A stretch of DNA of 32,599 bases from CAWVWD01 sp965662365 (GCA_965662365.1 CBFIHR010000050.1:1-32599), one strand, 5' to 3'; positions 16,475-24,377 are shown, counted from the stretch's first letter. Program-made: numbers and translations. The notes: generated from the letters alone by a model not told the origin.

Positions 16475-16509
16475 TGATGCTAAATATCTTGAATAAGTTT
16501 GTTGATAAA

Positions 16510-16701
16510 CTACTCAGCCTCGTCGTAATTAACGATAACCTGTCCTTTGTAATACAAGTTACCTTCGTACCAATACGCACGATGCCAAAGATGCGGTTCG
16601 CCAGTTTTTTGGCAAGTTGCAACGTTCGGTGCTTCAGTTTTGTAATGTGTACGACGCTTACGTTTGCGTTGTTTTGATATTCTACTCTTAGGATGTGCCA
16701 T
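16510..16701 (-). CDS. rpmF: 50S ribosomal protein bL32
   Basis: The protein is 63 residues, a normal bL32 length. The start MAHPKSRISKQRKRKRR, a basic N-terminal tail, and the CQKTGEPHLWHR region are diagnostic. Only one Cys is present (in VATCQKTGEP), so this is the non-zinc-binding form of L32. It follows the DUF177/YceD gene on the same strand, 168 bp away, the widely conserved yceD-rpmF order; co-transcription from the promoter at 17420-17427 is likely. A terminator with U-tract follows the stop. Confidence 0.96.
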   Translation of the reverse strand: MAHPKSRISKQRKRKRRTHYKTEAPNVATCQKTGEPHLWHRAYWYEGNLYYKGQVIVNYDEAE

Positions 16702-16835
16702 TTTTCGACTCTTTTATAAATTTCCTCAATATGATAAATTATTGAATTATTAAACCGTCACATTGTTCTTAATTCTAATTTATCAATCATTTATTCCTCA
16801 ATTCTAAGTTTAGTAATATTATAGCACTTACTTCT

Positions 16836-16878
16836 CCCGAATACTCGGTGATTACTTATTATCTACTACTTATAACTT
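16836..16878. repeat. Palindrome remnant plus four heptamers at the end of the DUF177 gene
   Basis: CCCGAATACTCGG (16836-16848) is followed by heptamers ATTACTT, ATTATCT, ACTACTT, ATAACTT (16851-16878). The last ones overlap the DUF177 stop codon at 16870. It is the same kind of degenerate 7-bp block as elsewhere in the window. Confidence 0.5.
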
Positions 16879-17394
16879 AAAATCTTTTAATGCTGACCAA
16901 ATATCATTTTGATTCTCTGTTGCTTCTTCTTCCTCGTCATCATCCGAACTAAACTGCGAAAAATTAAATCCACAAATCGGCTCTTCTGTTTCTGTCAAAG
17001 CACAAGCTTTTTTGATAGGCAAATTTAGATGAAGCATCTCATACACTAACGGAGCGACGTTATATTCAACTGCCGTATTTAATATATAAATAATGTCTTC
17101 GTCCTCTCCAATTTCTTCTCGCATTTTTATGATAAACTGCTGCTTGCCACTGACTGGCAAATCAAAATTATCTGCACATCTATCACAAACTGTCTGAATT
17201 GTTCCCTCAAAATTGAAATCTAAAACGAACATTGTTGACCGCTTATCAAAAGCTAAATGCACGTTTAAGTCCGAATTATTAATTAGAGAGTTTTCAAAGT
17301 GTTGAAAAAACGCTTTATTCACCTTAAAATCAAAATGATGAACTCCTTTTTTTAATCCCGAAAAAGGAATTTTGTAACCAATCAATGCTTTCAT
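16870..17394 (-). CDS. DUF177 / YceD family protein
   Basis: The protein is 174 residues from the ATG at 17394 (an in-frame ATG at 17409 adds MKCTT; the MKALIGYKIPFSGL start is more family-like). DUF177 proteins are linked to 23S rRNA and ribosome assembly and nearly always precede rpmF, as here. Visible features: a beta-rich N-terminal half, the Cys pair CDRC in TVCDRCADNFDLPV (about 70-80), and a later Cys pair in KKACALTETEEPICGF. Together these four Cys could bind a metal. An acidic tail DDDEEEEAT precedes IWSALKDFKL, the conserved closing motif. The upstream promoter at 17420-17427 is one of the clearest in the window. Confidence 0.88.
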   Translation of the reverse strand: MKALIGYKIPFSGLKKGVHHFDFKVNKAFFQHFENSLINNSDLNVHLAFDKRSTMFVLDFNFEGTIQTVCDRCADNFDLPVSGKQQFIIKMREEIGEDEDIIYILNTAVEYNVAPLVYEMLHLNLPIKKACALTETEEPICGFNFSQFSSDDDEEEEATENQNDIWSALKDFKL

Positions 17395-17419
17395 TGTAGT
17401 ACATTTCACAAATGTGGTG

Positions 17420-17427
17420 CAAAGGTA
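17420..17427 (-). promoter_or_regulatory. Promoter -7 element of the DUF177-rpmF unit
   Basis: On the minus strand it reads TACCTTTG followed by CACC, a textbook Bacteroidota -7 box (TAnnTTTG). It lies 26 bp upstream of the DUF177 ATG at 17394, leaving a short leader. A T-rich -33 area (TTTTC) lies about 20 nt further upstream but is weak. Confidence 0.6.
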
Positions 17428-17681
17428 TCATTTTACACCAAAATCTGAAAATTATTTTAAAAAAAATTTGATTGTTGAATTGTTATTTTTTTACCTATTA
17501 TCAGACCATTTCAAAACAACCCAAGAATAAGTGAAGTAACAATCATTTAACTTTAAACCTTAACTGTATCCCAACAACATTCGTTCGATAACTATTGTTC
17601 TGAAATTTACCATAACGATTTTTCTTAAGTCATTGATTTTTAGGTAGAAATTGAACGCCTGATTCTTGAATTGATATAATT

Positions 17682-18485
17682 TTAGTCATCAAATTTATCT
17701 AAATTATGTTCTTTAATAATCTTGATTAATAAATCGGCATAAGTTTTATCTGTTGAATACCCCTTTTCTTGCAGTCCTTTTGCCCATTGTTTGTAATCAG
17801 TTGAACTGTATTGTTTCAAATCAACGAATCTACCTTTTGTAATCAACTCGCTATGATCACGAAAACTCTGCCAAGCATTTTTATAAGAGCGGTAGCAGAC
17901 GCCTTGAATCTCCCGAGTACTTTCTGTCCAAGATGAACCACAAGTGATACTAAAATGATTATTATTTTTTGTTGCCAATTCACCAGTGCCAGCCTGCCCG
18001 TGAAGCAAGGCTTGTGCTAAGGTAATCGAAGCCGGAACACCAAACTGATTCATTTCTTGAACGGCAACGTGCGAATATCGTTTGATAAAGGCGTTCTTTT
18101 TGGAGGCTTTTACGTCACTATAAATACCTTCTAAAGTCTTGGGAACATTGTCTTTATTGTCGTTACTCCCAAATAAAAAAGGGAATAAAGAAAAGGTTTC
18201 TTTGCGGCTATCTTGCCGTATTTTTTCTGTAAAACCTTGATGCTGTTCCGTTTGATTTTCGTTTGGATATTGTTCTTCGATGGTCGGCGGCAGTGCGTTA
18301 CGATTATTGCCGAAAGGCGACGACAAATCAAAATGTATTGTCAAATCTTTGTATGAAAAGACAATTATAATTAACAATAGTAAAGTTAATTTTTGCCAGT
18401 TTTTGCCTACAAAAGTCTTGATTTGATAGAGATAATAGTTTTGTTGAGATTTATATCTCTGAAGAAAACGTTGTTTATTTAGCAT
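17682..18485 (-). CDS. Membrane-anchored glucosaminidase-family protein with altered catalytic position
   Basis: The 267 residues have a short basic N-terminus, one membrane segment (about 32-44), a charged linker, then a glucosaminidase/FlgJ-type domain (about 133-260). The domain carries GVPASITLAQALL, NNNHFSITC and CYRSYKNAWQSFRDHSELI, then YADLLIKII. Family members cut peptidoglycan between sugars using a Glu in the motif A-L/I-L-E-S. Here that position is His162 (ALLHGQAGTGELA), so the catalytic Glu is absent. The usual HFGIKC is HFSITC. It is probably periplasmic and anchored to the inner membrane. It may bind glycan without cutting it. Single gene with its own promoter. Confidence 0.82.
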   Translation of the reverse strand: MLNKQRFLQRYKSQQNYYLYQIKTFVGKNWQKLTLLLLIIIVFSYKDLTIHFDLSSPFGNNRNALPPTIEEQYPNENQTEQHQGFTEKIRQDSRKETFSLFPFLFGSNDNKDNVPKTLEGIYSDVKASKKNAFIKRYSHVAVQEMNQFGVPASITLAQALLHGQAGTGELATKNNNHFSITCGSSWTESTREIQGVCYRSYKNAWQSFRDHSELITKGRFVDLKQYSSTDYKQWAKGLQEKGYSTDKTYADLLIKIIKEHNLDKFDD

Positions 18486-18526
18486 TAAAAATAAATTTAT
18501 TTGTTTTAAATGTTTTATTTATAAGT

Positions 18527-18557
18527 CAAATATAAAACATATTGTTTTAAATTGCAA
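18527..18557 (-). promoter_or_regulatory. Promoter of the glucosaminidase-family gene
   Basis: On the minus strand TATATTTG (complement of 18527-18534) is the -7 box, and TTGC (complement of 18554-18557) stands 19 nt upstream as a -33-like box. The start codon is about 42 bp downstream of the -7 box. Both elements and the spacing fit the Bacteroidota consensus. Confidence 0.55.
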
Positions 18558-18923
18558 TTTTTTATCATTGATTCTACTAATTTTTGGTGGAGTGTAAAAA
18601 AGCCGATGATATAAAAAAGAACAGAAGACGTAGAATCATACGAGCGTAAAAATTGAGGTTCAGGTAAAGATTATCTTATTAGACTCACTAATCTGAAAAT
18701 TAAAAATTTGAAGGCGTTATTTGTTAGCGAAATTATGAAAGAGGTTAATCAAAATAGGTAAGTTGCGCATAATTCTATTCTCTGACTTGTATGCTGCTAA
18801 ACTTAACGTTGGTTCAATAGTTGTTGAAGTAACAAAAGGAGTGAAAGGGAGAAGTGAGGGCGATAATATTGATGAAGTTGGTTTGTAATGAATCGTCCTT
18901 TTTAATAAAATCAAAACTTTACC

Positions 18924-18957
18924 TTTTCGTCCAACTCATTTCCCTTTTGTACCTTTG
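18924..18957 (+). promoter_or_regulatory. Promoter of uvrD
   Basis: TACCTTTG (18950-18957) matches TAnnTTTG and TTTTC (18924-18928) sits about 21 nt upstream as a -33-like box. The uvrD ATG is 73 bp downstream. Confidence 0.55.
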
Positions 18958-19030
18958 TCGGCTATTTAAAATGAAGAATTAGGAGTCGGATGCTTTTTAA
19001 AGTGTCAGATTTCTTCAAAATTATAAGAAA

Positions 19031-21274
19031 ATGTCCTACCTCGACGAATTAAACGACATACAACGTAAAGCAGTAACGACGATTGACGGGCCAGTTTTAG
19101 TGGTCGCAGGGCCCGGCTCTGGGAAAACTCGTGTCCTAACGTATCGGATTGCACACTTGATTAAGTCAGGCGTGCCGCCTTACAAAATTTTATCTTTGAC
19201 CTTTACGAATAAGGCGGCGAGAGAGATGAAAGAACGGATTTCTAAAGTCGTTGGTGACAAAGCCAATCAAGTTTGGGCAGGTACATTTCACTCGATTTTT
19301 GCAAGGATTCTGAGGGTAGAAGCGTCTAAAATTGGGTATCCGAGTAACTTTACGATTTATGATAGACAAGATTCGGAATCGGTCGTCAAGGCGATTTTGA
19401 AAGAACAGCACCTTGATCCCAAAGTTTATAATCCTCGTAATATTTTAGGTCGAATTTCGTCGGCAAAATCGAGCTTGATTACACCAAAAGCTTATGCCGC
19501 AGATGAACAATTAAGATTACAAGACCGAGCGGCAAAAATGCCACATTTACACGCTATTTATGCAGGTTATGTTGTGCGTTGTAAAAAAGCTGGAGCAATG
19601 GATTTTGACGATTTGTTGTATCAAATGTTTTATTTATTATATACAAATCCAGATGGCGTTTTAGAAAAGTATCAAAAGAAATTTTCGCATTTGTTGGTAG
19701 ATGAGTTTCAGGACACGAACTTTTTGCAGTATGCGATTATTAAGAAATTTGTCAATTATAAAAATAGTCCGAAAAACGTCTGTGCCGTTGGTGATGATGC
19801 TCAAAGTATTTACGCTTTCCGTGGGGCAACGATCCAAAATATTTTGGATTTTGAAAAGGATTATAAAGGTTTGCAAACCTTTAAGTTAGAACAAAATTAT
19901 CGTTCGACGGACCATATTGTGCAGGCTGCGAATAATATTATTAAGCATAATAAACGCCAAATTCAAAAGAAAATATGGAGCGATAAGGGCGAAGGTCAAA
20001 AGATAAAACTTCTACAAGCTCCGACCGATAACGACGAGGGAAAACAAGTCGCCTCGATGATTGTCGAACAAAAAAATCGCTATCATTTACACAATAAAGA
20101 TATTGCGATTCTGTATCGAACGAATAGTCAATCAAGGATTTTTGAGGAATATTTGAGGCGACATAATATCCCGTATAAAGTATTCGGTGGCTTGTCATTT
20201 TATCAACGGAAGGAGATCAAAGACATGATTGCGTACTTGCGTGTTTTGGTGAACCCGAGCGACGAAGAAGCTTTGAAGCGAGTGATTAATTATCCAAAAC
20301 GAGGTATCGGAAAAACAACGATTGATAAATTAGCAGCTCGGGCAGCACAGGCAAATACTCGACTTTGGGACGAATTATTGATGTTTAAAGGCTCGCCTCG
20401 TGCAGCAAAAGCAATTGGTAGTTTTGTTAAAATTATCGTTTCGACACAAAAGAAGCTGGACGAAAAAGACGCCTACGAAGTCGCTGCTGAAATCGCTCGA
20501 AAATCTGGTATTTTAGATACTTTAAAAAATGATAAAACTATCGAAGGCTCAAATCGCTTAGAGAATTTCACCTCCTTATTAGATGGTATTAAGGATTTTG
20601 TGGAAAATGATGAAGTGATTGATGAGGCTACGATTCCTGATAAAAAACTGGGTACTTATTTACAGAATATCGCTTTGCATACGGATTTGGACGAGCAAAA
20701 AAGTGATGATGTCGTTACCTTAATGTCGGTTCACTCCTCGAAAGGTTTGGAGTTTCCGTCCGTTTTTGTAGTCGGTATGGAAGATAATTTATTTCCTTCA
20801 TTTATGTCCATCGATTCGGCAGACGGAATGGATGAAGAACGCCGGTTGTTTTATGTAGCGGTAACTCGTGCCGAGTTATTTTTGACGCTAAGTTATGCGA
20901 AATCTCGCTACCGTTTTGGCAAACATCAAAATAATAATCCAAGTCCATTTTTGGATGAAGTCGGCTACGAACATATCGAACAAATGGGCGGTTTATCTTC
21001 TCGAAGAAGTACTTCAGGTGTTTCGTTTTCTAAAAATACGCCAAGCCGTTTTCGTAAACCCGAATCAACTTCAGCTTCAGATATTCCAGATTTTCGACCA
21101 GTACCTGCGGCACGTATCAAAACAGGTATGAAAGTATTGCATAAGCGATTCGGACGAGGACAAGTCAAAAGCATAGAAGGCAGCGACAACCGAGTAGCAA
21201 CGATAGTATTTAATGAAATTGGCGAAAAGCGAATTATGTTGAAATTTGCTAAGTTAGGAATTGACGAGGCGTAG
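19031..21274 (+). CDS. uvrD: UvrD/PcrA-type 3'-5' DNA helicase
   Basis: The 747 residues have the full SF1A motif set: Q motif LNDIQRKAV (about 7-15), Walker A GPGSGKT (27-33), LLVDEFQDTN, GDDAQSIYAFRGA, LEQNYRST, then in the C-terminal half MSVHSSKGLEF and RRLFYVAVTRAE. The last part (about 695-747) with VLHKRFGRGQVKSIEG is the Tudor-like C-terminal domain, which binds RNA polymerase in PcrA/UvrD. The enzyme unwinds DNA in nucleotide-excision and mismatch repair and removes stalled complexes. It is PcrA-like in length and tail. It is a single gene between its own promoter and a bidirectional terminator. Confidence 0.96.
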   Translation: MSYLDELNDIQRKAVTTIDGPVLVVAGPGSGKTRVLTYRIAHLIKSGVPPYKILSLTFTNKAAREMKERISKVVGDKANQVWAGTFHSIFARILRVEASKIGYPSNFTIYDRQDSESVVKAILKEQHLDPKVYNPRNILGRISSAKSSLITPKAYAADEQLRLQDRAAKMPHLHAIYAGYVVRCKKAGAMDFDDLLYQMFYLLYTNPDGVLEKYQKKFSHLLVDEFQDTNFLQYAIIKKFVNYKNSPKNVCAVGDDAQSIYAFRGATIQNILDFEKDYKGLQTFKLEQNYRSTDHIVQAANNIIKHNKRQIQKKIWSDKGEGQKIKLLQAPTDNDEGKQVASMIVEQKNRYHLHNKDIAILYRTNSQSRIFEEYLRRHNIPYKVFGGLSFYQRKEIKDMIAYLRVLVNPSDEEALKRVINYPKRGIGKTTIDKLAARAAQANTRLWDELLMFKGSPRAAKAIGSFVKIIVSTQKKLDEKDAYEVAAEIARKSGILDTLKNDKTIEGSNRLENFTSLLDGIKDFVENDEVIDEATIPDKKLGTYLQNIALHTDLDEQKSDDVVTLMSVHSSKGLEFPSVFVVGMEDNLFPSFMSIDSADGMDEERRLFYVAVTRAELFLTLSYAKSRYRFGKHQNNNPSPFLDEVGYEHIEQMGGLSSRRSTSGVSFSKNTPSRFRKPESTSASDIPDFRPVPAARIKTGMKVLHKRFGRGQVKSIEGSDNRVATIVFNEIGEKRIMLKFAKLGIDEA

Positions 21275-21296
21275 GTTGATGTAGCGATGTAGCATT

Positions 21297-21340
21297 AAAA
21301 AACGCCTTGAAATATAAAAAATTCAAGGCGTTTCTCTTAT
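21297..21340. terminator. Bidirectional terminator between uvrD and the MORN-caspase gene
   Basis: AAACGCCTTGAA (21300-21311) and TTCAAGGCGTTT (21322-21333) form a perfect 12-bp stem around a 10-nt loop. T-rich tails lie on both strands (TTTCTCTTATTT on plus, TTTTTT on minus). It lies between the convergent stops at 21274 and 21356. Confidence 0.88.
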
Positions 21341-21355
21341 TTAGCAGTCGAAAAA

Positions 21356-23029
21356 CTAATCTCTTACCACTGCAATCGGCATATCTCTATCGTATTTTCC
21401 ATTGATTACAGGTGTTTGTTTGTAGCTGGTATAAGTCTGCACATTTTTCTTAACATAATCGTATAACTCTGTAATAGTAACGATTTTATCATAGTTTGTA
21501 TTCGCTTCGCCCTTCATTCCTTTGATTAAATAATAGCTAAAAACGCCTTGACGCAAACCACGATATTCGATAGAGGTCTCTTCTGCTTTTGAGGACATCA
21601 TCAAAACCATACCACCTGACGAATTGCCCCACGCACTATAATAGTTATCAATTACAGCTCCCATATCTTTATTGGATTTGTCCAAACTTCCCGAGTGACA
21701 AGCATCCGCTAAACAGATTTTGTGTTTTGCATTACTACTTTCAAATATCTTACGAATTTCAGAATGGTATAATTTATTGCTTGAGCCTGTAAAATCTCGG
21801 GGCAAAAATGCACCGTCCATTCCGTGACCAGAGAAATAAAACATCACGACATCGTCACCGTCAGCTTGACTAAATAAAGCACGAGTTTCTGCCAAAATTT
21901 TGTTTCGGGTCGCACTTTCATCAATCAAAATTCGGATTTGTTCATCGGGCAATGCACCGCCTTCAGGACGTTGTAAGAAGTTAGCAACTCGATAAGCATC
22001 ATCATCCGTATAGTTCAAACTTTTGATATTCGGGTAATTTGCTACGCCAATAATCATTGCCCAGACTTTGGTGATGCCATCACCTGTTGTCGAACCTGTT
22101 GTCGAACCTGTTGTTGAACTTGTTGTCGAACTTGTTGTCGAACTTGTTGTCGAATTATTGATTACGGCTTCATGGTCAGAATTGTTATCTTCAGTTACAA
22201 CAATTGAAGAACCACCGCCACCATTCATAGGAATATTGTAAGCATCTTTATTAAAATAAACTGGCGAAGTCCGCATTTCTCTTGTTCCATCTTCATACAC
22301 GTACAAGCCACGTTTTTGGCGTACTCCATCTTTATAAATTCCAAAAAAGAAATCATTGTCATGCCAAAATTTTAGCCCGATATAGTGTTGAACACCATTT
22401 TTCCAGAATCCAGTATGCACATCGCCATTCGACCAGATATAAGTGCCGAAACCATTATCGCAGTTTCCTTCAACACAGCCAGTTGTATAGAATTTTGTTG
22501 GCTGAACATAAGTTTTGATCGTTCTATCTTTATAAACATAAAAGCCCTGACGGCGGGTTTTTCTATCACCATTGTTGTACAAGCCCATGTAAAAATGGCC
22601 TGACGACCAGAATTTTGCACCGAAAAAGTGCTGTTTTCCGTTTTTCCAGCTACCAGCATGTAAGCTGCCATCATCATAAATATAAACGCCCCAACCGTTC
22701 TCACAATCGCCTGATACACAGCCTCTTTCATAAAAATCTACGGCTGTTGTTCGAGCTTCATAATCGCCGTCATCCCAAGTATATAAACCGTGTCCTGGTT
22801 TTCGATTACCATTTTTGTATAATCCGTACCAAAAATCGCCATCTTTCCAATATTGCATGCCGAAATAATGCTTTTGGCCATTTTTCCAAAAACCAGAATA
22901 CATATCACCTGTTGACCAGACATACGTTCCGAAGCCATTTTCACAATCACCTGCAACACAGCCTGCCTGTGCGGTATAAACTGCGAAACAACAAATTAGT
23001 CCTATTAATAAATTTCTCATGACCTTCAA
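21356..23029 (-). CDS. Secreted MORN-repeat caspase-like (peptidase C14) protein
   Basis: The 557 residues begin with a signal peptide (cleavage likely after AQA, residue 22). Three long repeats of about 80 residues follow (starting near 23, 103 and 184), each opening with GC-x-x-G-[DN]-C-[ED]-N-G-[FW]-G and holding MORN-like strands (GFWKNG, GSWKNG). A low-complexity Ser/Thr/Gly linker (about 292-316) is encoded by six 12-bp repeats. The caspase domain (about 320-557) has the catalytic His402 in FSGHGMD and Cys444 in ADACHSGS, with the expected spacing, so both dyad residues are present. Caspase-like bacterial proteins cut partner proteins; MORN repeats usually bind. A secreted or periplasmic protease or sensor is inferred. 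The three repeats, each with paired Cys, suggest disulphides. Confidence 0.85.
   Translation of the reverse strand: MKVMRNLLIGLICCFAVYTAQAGCVAGDCENGFGTYVWSTGDMYSGFWKNGQKHYFGMQYWKDGDFWYGLYKNGNRKPGHGLYTWDDGDYEARTTAVDFYERGCVSGDCENGWGVYIYDDGSLHAGSWKNGKQHFFGAKFWSSGHFYMGLYNNGDRKTRRQGFYVYKDRTIKTYVQPTKFYTTGCVEGNCDNGFGTYIWSNGDVHTGFWKNGVQHYIGLKFWHDNDFFFGIYKDGVRQKRGLYVYEDGTREMRTSPVYFNKDAYNIPMNGGGGSSIVVTEDNNSDHEAVINNSTTSSTTSSTTSSTTGSTTGSTTGDGITKVWAMIIGVANYPNIKSLNYTDDDAYRVANFLQRPEGGALPDEQIRILIDESATRNKILAETRALFSQADGDDVVMFYFSGHGMDGAFLPRDFTGSSNKLYHSEIRKIFESSNAKHKICLADACHSGSLDKSNKDMGAVIDNYYSAWGNSSGGMVLMMSSKAEETSIEYRGLRQGVFSYYLIKGMKGEANTNYDKIVTITELYDYVKKNVQTYTSYKQTPVINGKYDRDMPIAVVRD
22083..22154 (-). repeat. 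Six 12-bp tandem repeats in the MORN-caspase linker
   Basis: The unit CCTGTTGTCGAA (or CTTGTTGTCGAA), one copy with CCTGTTGTTGAA, is repeated six times without gaps. On the minus strand each unit encodes a four-residue Thr-Thr-[Ser/Gly]-Ser step. Because the unit is a multiple of 3, copy-number change would lengthen or shorten the linker without frameshift. Confidence 0.9.
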
Positions 23030-23457
23030 TTTTAATTTTGATGTTGTTTTATGAATGTTCTGTTTGTTTTTTATTGAACTATTTTTTTATGTAAAATAGT
23101 ATTCGAGTACCTTTTTAGGTGTACGTAACAATATTAAAAAAAGTTTTAATGAATGGCAACCTTAAAAAGACTTAAAAAGAACTCATTTATTTAACGTTTA
23201 TCTAATTATCAAAAATTTGTACCTGATAGATTGCCTCACTTAATACTTTTTGAAATAGTAAATTGTATTAATATTTGATTGAATTTTCTTATCAAAACCT
23301 TTTGATTAGCCTTTTTGAATGGAATAATCTACTAAAAATTATAATTAAAAACCGTTCATTTTAACAAAATCTTAAAAACTGAGTTTAGTATTGGTTTTGA
23401 AAGGTGAGAAATCCCAAAATTTAATTATTTTCGCAAGGCAAAACCAAATCAAAAATC
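23030..23457. other. Intergenic region, MORN-caspase to hydrolase-fold gene
   Basis: No gene is seen in these about 430 bases. The palindrome ATCAAAACCTTTTGAT (23291-23306) is operator-like. A partial -7 element TATTTTCG (23426-23433) lies about 24 bp before the hydrolase-fold start; a TTTG at 23396-23399 is slightly too far for an ideal -33 box. Confidence 0.45.
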
Positions 23458-24300
23458 ATGTTCAAACTGGATTTACCTTTAGATAGCATCAAGCAAAAAT
23501 ATACGGACGACAATTCAAAATTTGTTACGATTGATAAAATGAATGTGCATTACAAAGAGGAAGGCGAAGGCGAGCCTTTGGTCTTGTTGCATGATGCAGG
23601 TTTATCGTTACAGATTTGGAATAATCTTATGCCATTTTTGACCAAACATTATCGAGTAATTCGCTTCGATTTACCAGGGTTTGGACTGACAGCAGCTTCC
23701 AAAAGATTCGATTATTCGATGGATAAATATATTTATTTTGTTAAAAAAATGACGGCTGCCGTCGGTTTGAGTCTGGGGAAGTTCAGCATTTTGGGAGCAG
23801 GGTTTGGAGGTCATATTGCTTGGCAATACACATTGCTGCATCAGCATCGTATAGAAAAATTAATCCTTATCAATGCTCAAGGTTATGCTTCCAAAAATAG
23901 TTTATCACTTTTTCAATTTGATAAAAAAAACGGTTTAAGTAAAGGGCTGATGCGTTGGCGAGGTAATACTTGGATGGTCAACAAATTGTTGCGAAAGCAA
24001 GTCGGCAACGAATCGATTATTAATGATCAATTGATTCGTGAAATTCAAGATATTTTATTGTGTAAAGGCAATCGAAAATCCTTAATTCGATTATCAAAAG
24101 CAGCGCTAAAAGACAGAAAACATCGTATGCCTGAAATCAAGACATCGACCTTAGTTATCTGGGGCAGCAAAGTTGAAAAAGTGAATTTTGAAAAAGATTT
24201 ACCAAACGTCGAATTTAAGAAATACGAAGGCATCGGCTTATTGCCAATGGTAGAAAACGCTAAACAAACTGCCGAAGATATTATACAGTTTTTGAGTTAA
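23458..24300 (+). CDS. Alpha/beta-hydrolase-fold protein lacking the catalytic triad
   Basis: The 280 residues have no signal peptide and the order of an alpha/beta-hydrolase fold: LVLLHDAGLS (oxyanion region 41-50), RFDLPGFGLT (69-78), nucleophile elbow GAGFGG (113-118), a cap region (about 145-225), then LVIWGSKVEKV (232-242) and GIGLLPMVEN (258-267). In the active family the elbow is GxSxGG, the acid site WGxxDxxV and the base GxGHxPxxE. Here the three positions are Gly115, Val239 and Leu261, so Ser, Asp and His are all absent while the flanking residues remain. It therefore looks like a non-catalytic member, perhaps a binding or regulatory protein. No ligand can be proposed. Convergent with the dehydrogenase gene. 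Confidence 0.85.
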   Translation: MFKLDLPLDSIKQKYTDDNSKFVTIDKMNVHYKEEGEGEPLVLLHDAGLSLQIWNNLMPFLTKHYRVIRFDLPGFGLTAASKRFDYSMDKYIYFVKKMTAAVGLSLGKFSILGAGFGGHIAWQYTLLHQHRIEKLILINAQGYASKNSLSLFQFDKKNGLSKGLMRWRGNTWMVNKLLRKQVGNESIINDQLIREIQDILLCKGNRKSLIRLSKAALKDRKHRMPEIKTSTLVIWGSKVEKVNFEKDLPNVEFKKYEGIGLLPMVENAKQTAEDIIQFLS

Positions 24301-24305
24301 AAGTT

Positions 24306-24369
24306 TCCCGCAGAGGAGACGCAGACTTATACTGAAATTACAGAAAAATCTTTGCGTTTCTCTGCGGGA
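24306..24369. repeat. Inverted repeat between convergent genes
   Basis: TCCCGCAGAGGAGACGCA (starting at 24306) is matched by a degenerate complement ending in TTTGCGTTTCTCTGCGGGA at 24369. The outer ten bases TCCCGCAGAG/CTCTGCGGGA pair exactly. It sits between the stop at 24300 and the stop at 24378 and may terminate both transcripts. Similar CGCAGAG motifs are common dispersed repeats in Bacteroidota, as I recall. Confidence 0.65.
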
Positions 24370-24377
24370 GACCAAGG

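Larger units (their letters stand above)
16138..16509. other. Intergenic region ridA-rpmF with repeat blocks
   Basis: No gene is visible. It contains two copies of TTTTAGTGATTAGTTT (16141-16156 and 16156-16171), a degenerate CCCGATACTTCGAG palindrome (16211-16224), an inverse 7-bp block (16401-16436) and the rpmF terminator. I found no clear ridA promoter. Confidence 0.6.
18486..19030. other. Divergent intergenic region glucosaminidase-uvrD
   Basis: No convincing gene lies in this about 545-bp stretch. It holds the two divergent promoters at 18527-18557 and 18924-18957. The middle (about 18600-18880) shows nothing I can name. Confidence 0.6.

Noticed and set aside
18717..18914. 65-residue minus-strand ORF in the uvrD upstream region
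   Set aside because: Low-complexity content, no family pattern, no promoter-like element; it also nearly reaches the -33-like box of the uvrD promoter.
22083..22154. Tandem repeats considered as a CRISPR array
   Set aside because: The 12-bp units have no spacers and encode part of the protein; no cas genes are present.
22372..22731. 119-residue minus-strand ORF within the MORN-caspase gene
   Set aside because: It lies in another frame of the MORN repeats, which give long periodic shadow ORFs; the translation lacks any family pattern while the caspase frame shows clear repeats and active-site motifs.
22615..23022. 135-residue plus-strand ORF opposite the MORN repeats
   Set aside because: It is antisense to a clear gene, His- and Arg-rich with no recognisable domain, as expected of a shadow frame.
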